A stretch of 64,000 nt of DNA from Pseudoduganella armeniaca (GCF_003028855.1 NZ_CP028324.1:4278001-4342000); one strand, 5' to 3'. Counted from the first letter of the stretch, positions 1 through 9,630 are shown. Notes: generated by a model from the sequence alone, not told the origin. Numbers and translations are program-made.

Positions 1-108
1 ATCCACTTCAGCCACCGCATGGGCCAGCACCAGGGCAAGAACATCGTCATCGTCTGGCCGCCGCAGCACGCCACCGGCAAGATGGCCTATCCGGCCGTGC
101 CGTGGTGA
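1..108 (+). CDS. ABC transporter substrate-binding protein, C-terminal end (partial)
   Basis: The reading frame is open from the first base and ends at TGA 106-108, giving the last 35 residues of a protein that ends in KMAYPAVPW. Its position directly before livHMGF, 10 bases from the livH start, indicates the periplasmic binding protein of that importer. Most of the gene lies outside the window, so ligand specificity cannot be judged. Confidence 0.7.
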   Translation: MHFSHRMGQHQGKNIVIVWPPQHATGKMAYPAVPW

Positions 109-118
109 CAGGTCCGCG

Positions 119-991
119 ATGACGGAACTGGTCCTGCAGGCGCTGTACTCCGGCGTGCTGGCCGGCGGCGCCTATGCGCTGGTGGCGCTGGGCCTCGCGC
201 TGGTGTTCGGCACCATGCGCATCATCAACCTGGCGCACGGTGAACTGGTGCTGCTGGCCGCCTACATCGCCTACACGGTGGAAAGCCGCCTGGGCGCATC
301 GCCCCTGGCCGCGATTCCGGCCGCGCTGCTGGTGGTGTGCGCGGCCGCCGCCGCCGTGCATGGCGTCGTATCGCGCATCCGCGTCGACCGCGAGATCAAT
401 TCGCTGATCGCCACGTTCGGCATCGGCGTCATCCTGACCAATGCGATGCTCTTGATCTGGTCGGCCGACGTGCGCTCGACGTCGTCGCACTGGCTGCAGG
501 AGGCCGTGGTGGCCGGCCCGCTGTTCGCAATGCGCGGCGAGCTGCTGTCGTTCGGCGCCAGCCTGGTGTTGATGGGGGCCTTGTGGTGGTGGCTGGCGAA
601 AAGCTGGCATGGTCGCGCCGTGCGCGCCGTGGCCGGCAACCGCGATGCGGCCCAGCTGATGGGCGTCGCGCCCGGCCGCGCGGAGCTGGTCGCATTCGTG
701 GTGGCCGGCATGCTGGCCGCGTGCGCCGGCGTGGCGCTGTACAGCGTCGGCGTGATCCAGCCCGCGCTGGGCGCGGCGCTGACCGTCAAGGCGTTCGTCA
801 TCACCGTGCTGGCCGGCGTCGGTTCGATCCCCGGCGTGCTGCTGGGCGCCGTGCTGCTGGGCGTGGCAGAGGCGCTGACCGTCACCTTGGCCAGTTCGGC
901 CCTGCAGGAGCTGGCCGGCATGGGGCTGTTCCTGCTGGTGCTGTTCGTGCTGCCGAACGGACTGCTCGGCGCACGGGCGAGACGCGGATGA
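119..991 (+). CDS. livH: Branched-chain amino acid-type ABC permease LivH
   Basis: A 290-residue integral membrane protein with the LivH/HAAT permease pattern: an N-terminal YSGVLAGGAYALVALGLALV segment, the conserved stretch RIINLAHGELVLLAAY, and a late AFVITVLAGVGSIPGVLLGA segment. It forms one half of the inner-membrane channel of a hydrophobic amino acid transporter and pairs with LivM. The gene is first of four permease/ATPase genes; its stop overlaps the livM start in an ATGA (988-991), which implies translational coupling. Substrate could be branched-chain amino acids, urea or short amides; the sequence alone does not decide. Confidence 0.92.
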   Translation: MTELVLQALYSGVLAGGAYALVALGLALVFGTMRIINLAHGELVLLAAYIAYTVESRLGASPLAAIPAALLVVCAAAAAVHGVVSRIRVDREINSLIATFGIGVILTNAMLLIWSADVRSTSSHWLQEAVVAGPLFAMRGELLSFGASLVLMGALWWWLAKSWHGRAVRAVAGNRDAAQLMGVAPGRAELVAFVVAGMLAACAGVALYSVGVIQPALGAALTVKAFVITVLAGVGSIPGVLLGAVLLGVAEALTVTLASSALQELAGMGLFLLVLFVLPNGLLGARARRG

Positions 992-1923
992 GGCGCGCGG
1001 TCCTGTTGCCGCTGCTGGCGGCCGCCTGGGTCGGCGTGCCGCTGCTGCTGGGGCACAGCAACTATGTGATGAGCCTGGTGGACGCGGCGCTCGTCATCGG
1101 CGGCATCGCGCTGGCCTGGGCGCTGCTGGGCAACCTGGGCGGCATGGTCAGCTTCGGCCACTCGGCGTTCGTCGGCGTGGGTGGCTACGTGTCGGCCCTT
1201 GTCACCGCGCGCGCCGGCCTCCCGGTGCCGGTGGGGCTGCTGCTGGGCGGCGTCGGCGCGATGCTGGCGGCCGCGGTCATGCTGCCCGTGTTGCGCCTGC
1301 GCGGCCCCTACTTCGCGCTGGCGATCCTGGCGTTCGCGCATATCTTCCGCATCCTCGCCACCGAATGGTCGTCGGTGACGGGCGGCGCCGCCGGCATCGC
1401 CGGCATCCCGCCGTTGCCGGTGGTGGCGGGCTTCGATTTCGGCACTCGCACCGGCGCCTACTTCGTCATTCTCGCCATCGTCTGCCTGTTTGCCTGGATC
1501 TACGCGCGGGTCGCCGCCAGCCATTACGGCCTGGCGCTGCGGGCAATGCACGACAGCGAGGATGCCACCCGCGTGCTCGGCGTGGACAGCACCTTGCTGA
1601 AGGGGGCGATGCTGCTGCTGTCGGCGTTCATGACCGGCGTGGTAGGCGCCTTCAATGCCCACTACATCGGCTTCCTGGAACCCGATTACGCGTTCGCCGG
1701 CCTGTGGGTGACCTTGCCGATCGTGGCGGCGATCTTCGGCGGCTACCGCACCGTGACGGGTCCCTTGCTGGGCGCCGTCGTCGTCTACCTGCTGGACCAG
1801 CTGCTGTTCAAGGAACTGCTGCCCAGTGGCCACCAACTGATCCTGGGCGCGCTGCTGGTGGCGATGATCCTGTTCAGTCCACGCGGCCTGCAGCCGCTGC
1901 TGGCGCGGAGGCGCGATGCTTGA
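988..1923 (+). CDS. livM: Branched-chain amino acid-type ABC permease LivM
   Basis: A 311-residue polytopic permease. It carries the LivM signature region GNLGGMVSFGHSAFVGVGGY near residues 48-67 and the cytoplasmic loop around LALRAMHDSEDATRVLGVD that contacts the ATPases. The ATG at 988 is chosen because it overlaps the livH stop by 4 bases and places the first membrane segment (LLPLLAAAWVGVPLLLG) at the N terminus; a longer open frame exists upstream but runs inside livH. Its end overlaps livG by 8 bases. Confidence 0.92.
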   Translation: MRRAVLLPLLAAAWVGVPLLLGHSNYVMSLVDAALVIGGIALAWALLGNLGGMVSFGHSAFVGVGGYVSALVTARAGLPVPVGLLLGGVGAMLAAAVMLPVLRLRGPYFALAILAFAHIFRILATEWSSVTGGAAGIAGIPPLPVVAGFDFGTRTGAYFVILAIVCLFAWIYARVAASHYGLALRAMHDSEDATRVLGVDSTLLKGAMLLLSAFMTGVVGAFNAHYIGFLEPDYAFAGLWVTLPIVAAIFGGYRTVTGPLLGAVVVYLLDQLLFKELLPSGHQLILGALLVAMILFSPRGLQPLLARRRDA

Positions 1924-2635
1924 ACTGGACCGCGTGAGCGTGCGCTTCGGCGCGCTGGCAGCTGTCGACAGCGTCAGCCTGCGCGTGGCCGCCGACGACG
2001 TGCTGGGCCTGGTCGGCCCGAACGGCGCCGGCAAGACCACGCTGTTCAACGCCATCTCCGGCCTGGTGCGCCCGGCCGCCGGCGCCATCCGGCTCGACGG
2101 CACGGACATCGGCCGCACCCCGCTGTTCCGGCGCGCGCGGCTGGGACTAGGCCGCACGTTCCAGATTCCGCAGCCGCTACACCAGCTGACGGTGCGCGAG
2201 AACCTGATAGTGGCGCAGCGCTTCGGCACCGGCCGGGTGGACGAGCACCGCATCGCCGAGGTACTGGACTTCACAGGCCTGGCAGGCAAGGCGGAACGCG
2301 ACGCCGCCACCGGCCTGGCGCTGACGGAGCTGAAAGCGCTGGAAGTGGCGAAAGCGCTGGCGACCAATCCGCGCCTGCTGCTGCTGGACGAAGTGCTGGC
2401 CGGGCTGGAGACGACGGCCAAGCGCCGGTTCATGGGCATGCTGCGCGACCTGCACGCGCGCTTCGGCGTCGGCATCGTCATCATCGAACACGACATCACG
2501 ACGATCGCCAGCCTGTGCCGCCGCGTGGCCGTACTGGATGCCGGCCGGCTGATCGCCGACGGCACGCCGGACGAGGTGTTCAACGACCCGGCCGTCCGCC
2601 GCAGCTACCTGGGGCCAGGAGGCGGCCATGCTTGA
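1916..2635 (+). CDS. livG: ABC transporter ATP-binding protein LivG
   Basis: A 239-residue ATPase subunit. Walker A is GPNGAGKTTLFN at about residues 33-44, the LivG-type FQIPQPLHQLTVRENL segment follows, and Walker B is LLLLDEVLAG at about 153-162. The usual LSGG signature is replaced by GLALTELKALEVAKAL, a known LivG variant. It energises transport with LivF at the LivHM channel. The start overlaps livM by 8 bases and the end overlaps livF by 8 bases. Confidence 0.92.
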   Translation: MLELDRVSVRFGALAAVDSVSLRVAADDVLGLVGPNGAGKTTLFNAISGLVRPAAGAIRLDGTDIGRTPLFRRARLGLGRTFQIPQPLHQLTVRENLIVAQRFGTGRVDEHRIAEVLDFTGLAGKAERDAATGLALTELKALEVAKALATNPRLLLLDEVLAGLETTAKRRFMGMLRDLHARFGVGIVIIEHDITTIASLCRRVAVLDAGRLIADGTPDEVFNDPAVRRSYLGPGGGHA

Positions 2636-3329
2636 ACTGAAGGACGTGCGCGCCGGCTATGGCGCCATCAACGTGCTGTGGGACGTGTCGCTGCACTGCG
2701 CGGCCGCCCGCCTGACGACGATCGTCGGCCCGAACGGCGCCGGCAAGACCACGCTGCTGCGCGCGCTGCTGGGCCTCGTACCCGTCAGCCAGGGCGAAAT
2801 CCTCCTGGACGGCCAACGCATCGACGGCACGCCGACCTGGCGCATGGCCGATGCCGGCGTGGCGATGGTGCCGGAGGGCCGCATGATCTTCCAGGCCATG
2901 ACGGTAGAGGAAAACCTCGTCATGGGTGCCTACGCCAAGCGCCACCGTCCGCACGTGCGGGAGCGTCTCGCCGCCGCCTATGCCATGTTCCCACGCCTGG
3001 CGGAGCGACGCCGGCAGGCCGCAGGGTCACTGTCCGGCGGCGAGGCGCAGATGGTGGCGCTGGCACGCGCGCTGATGGCCGACCCGCGCATCCTTGTCAT
3101 CGACGAGCCGTCGCTGGGGCTGGCCCCCATCGTCGTCGCCGAACTGTTCGAGGTGCTGGCGCGGCTCAAGGCCGAGGGGCGTACCATCGTGCTGGTCGAG
3201 CAGAATACCGCGCAGGCCGTGGCGATTGCCGATCATGTTTATCTACTGCAGGGTGGGCGGGTGGTGTTGTCGCAGGCGGCTGGGGAGGTGCGGTTGGAGG
3301 AGCTGCATGCTTTGTATTTTGGGCGGTAG
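2628..3329 (+). CDS. livF: ABC transporter ATP-binding protein LivF
   Basis: A 233-residue ATPase of the LivF type. It has Walker A GPNGAGKTTLLRALLG, the family hallmark VPEGRMIFQAMTVEENL, the signature motif GSLSGGEAQMVALARAL and Walker B ILVIDEPSLGLAPI followed by the switch-region VLVEQN. It completes the four-gene importer core. The codon composition drops in GC at the very end (3230-3329), just before the gene boundary with the Rhs region. Confidence 0.92.
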   Translation: MLELKDVRAGYGAINVLWDVSLHCAAARLTTIVGPNGAGKTTLLRALLGLVPVSQGEILLDGQRIDGTPTWRMADAGVAMVPEGRMIFQAMTVEENLVMGAYAKRHRPHVRERLAAAYAMFPRLAERRRQAAGSLSGGEAQMVALARALMADPRILVIDEPSLGLAPIVVAELFEVLARLKAEGRTIVLVEQNTAQAVAIADHVYLLQGGRVVLSQAAGEVRLEELHALYFGR

Positions 3330-3500
3330 GGCGACACCGTGCTGGTAAGTCGATATCGCCCCCGAGAGCACATAGTCGCCGGCGCCGGCAAGACAGGAAG
3401 ACGCCCCGCGCGCTACCAGGCTGCGCTGCGTCTACAGGTTGGTTGCGAGGTCGCCCGCGCACCTATGGTTGCCTGTGCAAGTCGATACTTCGCTTGCAGC

Positions 3501-3785
3501 TTAAGATCCATACAGTTTCCCGTCCGCCCCTACCCACAATATTGCTGGTATCTCATAGAAATAAAGATTCAGGGCTGCATCAGCTTCGTGGTTTGCTTGA
3601 GCAGGCCAACACGACTTCAAATAATCTAGGACCTCACTAGTAGGCGCAGCCCAAACCTCGCCTAACGGATCTGAGGGTTTGCAAAAGCGAATCTTGCCCT
3701 CATCGAGCCATAACTCTAGAATCTCGAAGAAGGCAGCTCGCTGATTCATCCAGTACCGGGCTTTCCACACGTCGAACGCAGACAA
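3501..3785 (-). CDS. Small DUF596-like protein, candidate immunity protein
   Basis: A small acidic protein of up to 94 residues, most distal of the Rhs-associated genes. The segment RAAFFEILELWLDEGKIRF followed by a proline-rich linker and an LNLYFYEIPAILWV ending resembles the DUF596 family as I remember it, often found beside polymorphic toxins. No ATG lies at the front of the frame: the options are TTG at 3785 or an internal ATG at MNQRAAF (about 3749). GC content is far below that of livF. A matching toxin tip is not present, so its cognate partner may have been lost. Function is inferred from context. Confidence 0.5.
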   Translation of the reverse strand: MSAFDVWKARYWMNQRAAFFEILELWLDEGKIRFCKPSDPLGEVWAAPTSEVLDYLKSCWPAQANHEADAALNLYFYEIPAILWVGADGKLYGS

Positions 3786-3819
3786 AGCTACTACGATGCT
3801 GTTTCATAGCCAGTACGCA

Positions 3820-4191
3820 TTACCATAGATCAAGTCGAGCGCAATCAAACTCGAGCAGGGCACCTACTTTGATACCTGCCGGCAGCGTCTCCTCTGCGAT
3901 CAGCCAAATTCCGCCTACCCCCACGATTTGACGATCCAAGTCAACCAACTCAGCCACTACCCGCCGCGCTAGACTATTTTGATCTAGCGCCCAAATCCCC
4001 GTTTGAACGTTTTGCACCAATTTGGCATTTCTCATATCGAACACATGGAGCGGTTCGGTGATGTCATCCCCTACTGCCACGGCACACGGCCATGAAAATG
4101 CAACGCATTCATATACACCATCGGTGACCTGGACTTCCGCTTCAGCTGCCTCGACCGAGAGCCACGTAATATTCTTGACAAACATTCTCAT
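3820..4191 (-). CDS. Candidate immunity protein for the adjacent Rhs tip
   Basis: A 123-residue soluble protein I do not recognise by family. It begins MRMFVKNITWLSVEAAEAEV and contains a long beta-rich stretch (VYECVAFSWPCAVAVGD, VGVGGIWLIAEETLP). The ATG at 4191 lies 1 base beyond the restored stop (4193-4195) of the upstream Rhs toxin tip, the tight spacing expected of a toxin-immunity pair. The frame is intact although the toxin gene in front has two frameshifts. The immunity role is inferred from position only. Confidence 0.6.
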   Translation of the reverse strand: MRMFVKNITWLSVEAAEAEVQVTDGVYECVAFSWPCAVAVGDDITEPLHVFDMRNAKLVQNVQTGIWALDQNSLARRVVAELVDLDRQIVGVGGIWLIAEETLPAGIKVGALLEFDCARLDLW

Positions 4192-4192
4192 C

Positions 4193-6345
4193 TCAATATG
4201 GCCACTTCCAACCCACCTCGGGACTTGCGCCGATTGTGTCAGTCCGGACGTTCCTTGGTTGGGCTTCCCATTTCAAGCTCGGCGCCTTTGCCTCAAACCA
4301 AGAAACTGGTTTCATATGCATAGTGGTAATCTCCCCAGTGGCGCGATCTAAGCCAACAAGTAGCCCCTTTGCAGAGCCTGTGCCACCAGGAATAGCTACA
4401 TAGGCGTTCAGCTCAGGTACAAACGTCCCTGTTCGGAGAACAGCGTTTGCATCTTCAACATACTGGCTTACGGTATATTTCTGATAGCCTAACGCATGGG
4501 CGATCTCAGATCCATGCTTTTGGAAATGCAGAACATCCTCACCTGTCTTGAAGCGGCGCTCATCAACACCGCCCGCAATTTCGCCAGTCTTACGGCACGG
4601 GGTCAGCTCAAGTGGATCTACCCACCCGACGGGATTGCTGGTGTACGAATAGGTGTTGGCTCCCCCGACAAGGCCGAGGGGATCGTGCGAAGCGAAACGC
4701 CCGGTGTCAGGGTCATAGTAGCGAAAGCGATTATAATGTATCCGCTCTCATCATCATGATATTGGCCCTGAAAACGCATTGGCTGAATAGGTAAGATATC
4801 GTGGCCTGTCACCGATTGAAGGTTCGCGTAATCACTGGTTCGAGCAACGCTGCCTCCCCACGTGCGATAGGTGGCCTGCCACAGCAACTCACCATACGCG
4901 CTTGTCATTTCGCCAGGGGTTCCCAGATGGTCGCTATGCAGGTGCCGCAACTCGACAGACGAGGTAGCCTCTGCGCCGGTTGTGGAGTCAATCCGCGCCA
5001 CCGGCACAAACGCATCTTCACCATAGATATAGATACGAGCATGCGCCCCCCGCTGCTCACAAAGCAACCGGTTCCCGTCCCAAACAAACCGCGTAGCCCC
5101 AAACGCATCCTTCTTCGCAATCCGCCGCCCGAACGGATCATAGGCGTAGCGAACCGTCTGCGCAGTATCGGACGAATTCCGCGCCACGATGCTCTTCACC
5201 ATCTGATGCGCGGCATTCCACTCGAAGCGCATCCTCGTATGCTTGCCGATCAGCTTTTCGACGACATTGCCATGCTCGTCGTAGTCATAGCGCTTGTCCT
5301 CGTAGACGCGAATCCGGTTGCCCTCGACGCGCCCCACGGAAGCAACGGTGGTATCGAGCAGATTGTGCGCCGGGTCGAACGCAAACCGCTCGGTGAGGTT
5401 CGGCTGCACGGCCGACAGGATGCGCCCGATCGGATCGTAGCTGTAGCGCGTCACCCCGTTGCGCTGGTCGTCGATCGACACCAGGTTGCCGACTTCATCG
5501 TACTCGTATTTGCGCGCGATGACGGGCGTCGCCCCTTCGCCGGCCGTCGGCGCAACGGCAGTCTGCGACAGCAGCCGCCCCACCGGGTCGTATTGGAACT
5601 GGCTGACCAGCCCCCTGCGTGCGGCTGATCATCCGGTGCGCCCGATCGCGCTCGATATCGGTGATCAGCTCACCGTCCAGGTTGATCTGGTGCAGGTGCC
5701 CCGAGCCGTAGTACAGGTTGTTCAGCACGCGCCCGTCCGGCAGGATCGTCTGGACGCGGTTGCCCAGCTCGTCGCAGGCGTGGCGCAGCAGTGACGTCGA
5801 GCCCGACGCCTCGGTTTGCTCCGAAACGAGTTGGCCCAGCGCGTCATACGCCATCGTGACGGTGGCGTCGGCATTGATCGCCTGGATCATGCGGCCCAGC
5901 GCATCGTAGGCAAAGCGCAACCGCAACTGCTGCGCCTGGGCGATGCCGGTCACGCGCGAGATTTCCTTCTCGACCAGCTGGCCCAGGCCGTCGCGCACGT
6001 ACGTCGTGGCAATCGGCGTGTACTCGGTACGCGGCGTGCAGCCCAATTCCTCCTTGCCGACCAGCAGGCCGCTGCCGTCGTACCGATAACGCGTCAGGCG
6101 CGCGTCGAAGCTGGTTTCCTCGGCCAGGCGGTCCAGCTCGTCATAGACGAAGCGGTGGACGTCGCCGTTTTCGTTGATCAGCTGGGCGATGCGGCGCGCC
6201 GTGTCGTAGCGGTATTCCAGCACGCCGCCGCGTGCGTCGATCCGTTTTAACGGCTTGCCGTCGCGGTCCAGCTCATAGGCGGTGCGGTGGCCGGCCGGGT
6301 CGATGTGGGCAACCAGACGGCCCAGCCGGTCGTATTCGTAGCTTG
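4193..6345 (-). pseudogene. Truncated, frameshifted Rhs core with a C-terminal toxin tip
   Basis: Near-identical to the core of the intact Rhs gene at 13779-18227. It begins abruptly at 6345, where homology ends inside the YEYDRLGRL repeat. Two lesions break the frame: 2 bases are missing at about 5610 (inside RTQGA.VSQFQYDP) and 1 base at 4740/4741 (a T in the codons for GLHYNRF). With both restored it reads through the DPLGLVGG hinge into a tip of about 130 residues containing HFQKHGSEIAHALGY and ending KWPY before TGA 4193-4195. The Lys-His near the tip start and a later TGEITTMHMKP element recall BECR-fold RNase toxins (colicin D/E5-like), but that assignment is tentative. Confidence 0.8.
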
Positions 6346-6542
6346 CTGTATGCACCCAACAATAGGGCGGGCACCCCGAATGCACCAGAACATGATGTGC
6401 AGACACCGTCTGTCAGCTGAAGATTCATACCTAGGCGACATCCATTTGACAGCTCGCTAGCCCGTGTTGAGGCTCAGTTCACGCGCCCCATCATTCGATT
6501 TCACGGTTCAAGCCAACATATAAGCTGCACCAAGCCGGGATA

Positions 6543-6781
6543 TCATACACAACAGTAAAAAAATCCATCGAAATACAAAAGCCCCAGCTCTAAGCGTGAG
6601 GCAAATTCATCTACTTCTCCTCCAGATGATGGCCCAAACGACATCAAATCCGCGTTGATATCCAGAGGTGCCTTCACCTCAAATGCGTTTAGGATAGCAT
6701 TTATCGATATATCCTTTTCAACAAGCGCTGCCTGCCGAAAACTATGCCGGACTCACCAGTAGCTTTAATCTGATTTACCAT
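6543..6781 (-). pseudogene. Broken small gene, candidate immunity relic
   Basis: Starting at ATG 6781 the frame reads MVNQIKATGESGIVFGR; one base is then out of register, and the other frame continues ALVEKDISINAILNAFEV to a glycine- and aromatic-rich ending DGFFYCCV before TGA 6543-6545. Joined, this would be about 79 residues. It starts 5 bases beyond the stop of the toxin-tail relic at 6787-6917, the arrangement of the other toxin-immunity pairs. I do not recognise the family. Confidence 0.5.
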
Positions 6782-6786
6782 GTTAT

Positions 6787-6917
6787 TCAAGGGAACTTTG
6801 CACCTGGTGGAATATGAATCTGAACATTATGAACAGAGGTCCGGCACCGTGCGGCTCAAGTCCATCGCCTCACGCCCAGACCCATCCAATCGAGGTCGGG
6901 GCGCTAAGCATTATGCT
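6787..6917 (-). pseudogene. Scrap of Rhs N-terminal region joined to a toxin tail
   Basis: Bases 6839-6917 match, with many substitutions, the intact Rhs gene at about 17719-17796 (the LSRTVPDL segment, residues about 144-170). They are joined directly to a short frame reading SVHNVQIHIPPGAKFP and TGA 6787-6789, which looks like the last residues of a toxin. The whole Rhs core is missing. This is the most eroded of the recombination scars in the region. Bases 6346-6542 and 6918-6997 hold nothing I can identify. Confidence 0.55.
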
Positions 6918-6997
6918 GGCAGAGGAAATGAGCAGTATTTGACATAAAACCCGAGATCGCAGGCAAAGGCAGCAACCGGCAAAAATTCTTTCATTTC

Positions 6998-7387
6998 CTA
7001 GACAATAAAAATATCGCCGGAGCTCAGGTAAAGCGAATATGATTCAAACTCAGCATCTGGATCAACATCTGCCTGAATCCAATCCTCGGAAAACTCTATG
7101 CGAAGCGACGCGTCGCCGACTTTCGCCAAACGGGTGACATCACAGAGAAGTAACGATATCAAAGGAGCGCATGTAGCCGGATCATCGAAAACCCGTTGAC
7201 CCTTACTCTCTCCAACCCCGTAGCTTAATTTACCCTCAACACATAACGTCACATTGTATTTAGCATCTCCAGGGCTCTTTTGAGGACGAGAAAAATCAAA
7301 TCGCGTAGTCGCTGGCCCAAAACTTATCATTTCGAGGTAGCAATGAGATAGCACGTTGAAATCAAGAGTACTGAGTTTATCTATCAT
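6998..7387 (-). CDS. Candidate immunity protein of a decayed Rhs tip
   Basis: A 129-residue soluble protein starting MIDKLSTLDFNVLSHCYLEM and ending in beta-type segments (ESYSLYLSSGDIFIV). The pattern of a conserved SFGPATTRFDF strand, then VTLCVEGKLSYG and an acidic SEDWIQADVDPDAEFE stretch, resembles small immunity proteins of the DUF6188 kind, though I hold that loosely. It lies 42 bases past the end of the toxin relic at 7430-7940, has low GC and an intact frame. Confidence 0.55.
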   Translation of the reverse strand: MIDKLSTLDFNVLSHCYLEMISFGPATTRFDFSRPQKSPGDAKYNVTLCVEGKLSYGVGESKGQRVFDDPATCAPLISLLLCDVTRLAKVGDASLRIEFSEDWIQADVDPDAEFESYSLYLSSGDIFIV

Positions 7388-7429
7388 AGTATATTTCGCG
7401 CAAAATCGCGATGAGATTTTAGATTTTTC

Positions 7430-7940
7430 CTACCGTCGCGGTGGAGGTATCGAATCGGGCGGCAACGGTACATGCGTGTCTCCCTGCCCCTTTCCAGGTT
7501 CGCCAGTGGCAGGGTCCATTGGTTATTTATTATTATTCACCCAATGCCAATTACCATGCTCGTATCAAGGTATAGGTGAAGAGCCGGGTGGCATCACTCG
7601 TATGTGTTCGCCAGCAGCAGGGTTTTTTTCAGGCGGTAATAATATCTCGCCACCATTTCTACCTGGCCTGCTCTCCCAGTGTGGTGGTATTACAGGAGCC
7701 TGCGGCGGGTTCGTTATCGTTTGGGTTGCGCTCGGGAGCTTTGCTGAGGTGTTCTTGTTCTCGACTACATCCCTACCATTATTGCACGGCGCAAGCCCAA
7801 GTGGATCAGCCCAGCCAGTGGGAGCGCCGTCAGGATCGCCTTCACCAGCAGGATTTCGCCTTCCGCGAACGCGTCCGTGGCCTGGCGCATCAGGCGGACG
7901 CGCTTCTCATGCGCTTCATCCGGCAGCTCGCCGGCGCTCT
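7430..7940 (-). pseudogene. Rhs relic: N-terminal scrap fused to a nonsense-mutated toxin tip
   Basis: Bases 7822-7940 match the intact Rhs gene at about 17571-17690 (residues about 179-219, around KRVRLMRQATGAFAEGE). They join directly to the DPLGLAPC hinge and a proline-rich tip, skipping some 1100 residues of core. The tip reads NNGRDVVENKNT, then HWESRPGRNGGEILLPPE, and is cut by an in-frame TGA and TAA; the same frame then continues DPATGEPGKGQGDTHVPLPP to TAG 7430-7432. The NGGEI...YWxHYN...DPATG layout is one seen in other polymorphic-toxin tips. It cannot make a working effector. Confidence 0.75.
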
Positions 7941-7942
7941 AC

Positions 7943-8236
7943 TCATATGGACTTACTTGGTTGTGCATAGACAGAATCCCAGATCTGCTCGAATTCTTCT
8001 TTACTTATTTCAAAAGGTTCAAATTGAGGGTCGAGAGCGATCTGTTCCATCGGAGGCAGCGGCTCCTCGCTGAGCCTTGCGTTACCAGCTTGCCTCTGAG
8101 AATCAGCATAGTCGCTTTTCCCATCCGAATAAACTTCAACTTTACGTCGCTCCCACAGCTCATCATCCAGTTCACTATATAGCAAAACCGGCTCATCCTT
8201 ATCAAGGTGCTTCCATTTAACACATATGTATTTCAC
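7943..8236 (-). CDS. DUF6881-type protein, candidate immunity to the ADP-ribosyltransferase tip
   Basis: A 97-residue protein with the DUF6881 pattern: KYICVKWKHLDKDEPVLLYSELDDE at the N terminus, ERRKVEVYSDGKSDYAD in the middle, and a C-terminal ISKEEFEQIWDS helix. DUF6881 proteins commonly follow polymorphic-toxin genes. It starts at GTG 8236, which overlaps the restored toxin stop (8233-8235) in a GTGA, so the two were translationally coupled. The gene is intact while its toxin carries three lesions. Confidence 0.75.
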   Translation of the reverse strand: MKYICVKWKHLDKDEPVLLYSELDDELWERRKVEVYSDGKSDYADSQRQAGNARLSEEPLPPMEQIALDPQFEPFEISKEEFEQIWDSVYAQPSKSI

Positions 8237-9630
8237 TTTACTGGAACCTTTCCACTATTGGTTATAAGACCTCCCAGACTAAGCGGGATTTCATTCGGCA
8301 CAACATAAACCCCCGGGCCTTCCTTGAACAACATTCAGCGTAGTAACGTCGATCTCTACAAAATGGCTATATCGAGCACCCTGGAAAGGATTGTTGATAA
8401 ACGCTTTAGAGAGCTGGGCAGGAGTTTTACTTCCCGGAACGATATCGGACAAATATTGACCATGGCCATAGCGCACATCATTGGGATTTATTGACTTGAG
8501 CGAGGGATTCAACCTTTTAGAATCGACTATTCCTCTCATGCCTAGCTCATTCGTATAGTGATATAGCCGAGGCGGAATGTCAGCAATTCCGTCTTATATA
8601 GGCGTTGTACTCTTCTCCGCTGAAGATCCCTTACAGGGACTGAGGCCTAGAGGATCAACCCACGAGATCGGATTTGGAGCATACCGATAATTGTTGCCCC
8701 CCTACTAGACCTATCGGGTCAATCGAAATAAACGTCCCGACATCGGGATCATAGTAGCGAAAACGGTTATAGTGCCAGCCAGTCTCGTCATCAATGTACT
8801 GTCCTTGGAAACGTAGGGGCTGTACGGAAACTTGCGCTCTCGAAGCATCAGTCAACGATGAACTAGCCTGTTCATTCCCTATAGAAAGCACATTTCCCCA
8901 GCTTTTATAGTGGGCTGACCATACTATATGCCCCGAGCCATTTGTCAGCTCATGCGGCGTCCCTATATGGTCTATATGCAGATGCCGCACTTCCGTGGTC
9001 GGCGCAGTCACCCCAGCAGCATCAGAGTCAATCCGCGCAAGCGGAACAAACGCATCCTCACCATACACATAAGTCCGCGCATGACTCCCCCGCTGCTCAC
9101 AAAGCAACCGGTTCCCGTCCCAAACAAACCGCGTAACCCCAAACGCATCCTTCTTCGCAATCCGCCGCCCGAACGGATCATAGGCATACAGAACCGTCTG
9201 CGCAGTGTCGGACGAGTTACGCGCCACGATGCTCTTCACCATCTGATGCGCGGCATTCCACTCGAAGCGCATCCGCGTATGCTTGCCGATCAGCTTTTCG
9301 ACGACGTTGCCATGCTCATCGTAGTCATAGCGCTTGTCCTCGTAGACGCGAATCCGGTTGCCCTCGACGCGCCCCACGGAAGCAACGGTGGTATCGAGCA
9401 GGTTGTGCGCCGGATCGAAGGCGAAGCGCTCGGTCAGGTTCGGCTGCACGGCCGACAGGATGCGCCTGATCGGGTCGTAGCTGTAGCGTGTGATGCCGTT
9501 GCGCTGGTCATCGATCGACACCAGGTTGCCGACTTCATCGTACTCGTATTTGCGCGCGATGACGGGCGTCGCCCCTTCGCCGGCCGTCGGTGCAACGGCG
9601 GTCTGCGACGTTCGACCAGCGTTGCACGCG
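8233..9630 (-). pseudogene. Rhs relic with an ADP-ribosyltransferase (HYD1-like) tip
   Basis: Core sequence is nearly identical to the intact Rhs gene from the RLLSQTAVAP segment onwards. At 9605-9630 it joins a 21-base scrap matching 18102-18122, the first 40 codons of the intact gene. Lesions: one extra base in the C run 8697-8702 just after DPIGLVGG, an in-frame TAA at 8594-8596, and one extra base in the C run 8310-8314. Restored, the tip reads PRLYHYTNELGMRGIV, then YGHGQYLSDIVPG and FVEIDVTTLNVVQGRPGVYVVPNE, the layout of the Tox-ART-HYD1 family of mono-ADP-ribosyltransferase toxins. Confidence 0.8.

Noticed and set aside
271..2583. 770-codon minus-strand open frame across the liv genes
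   Set aside because: Composition is Arg/Ser/Pro/Gln-rich without domains, and it lies opposite clear LivHMG coding; it is a high-GC shadow.
3330..3500. Terminator or promoter after livF
   Set aside because: Only a loose GGGCGA/TCGCCC pairing without a T tract was found; nothing in this gap can be supported.
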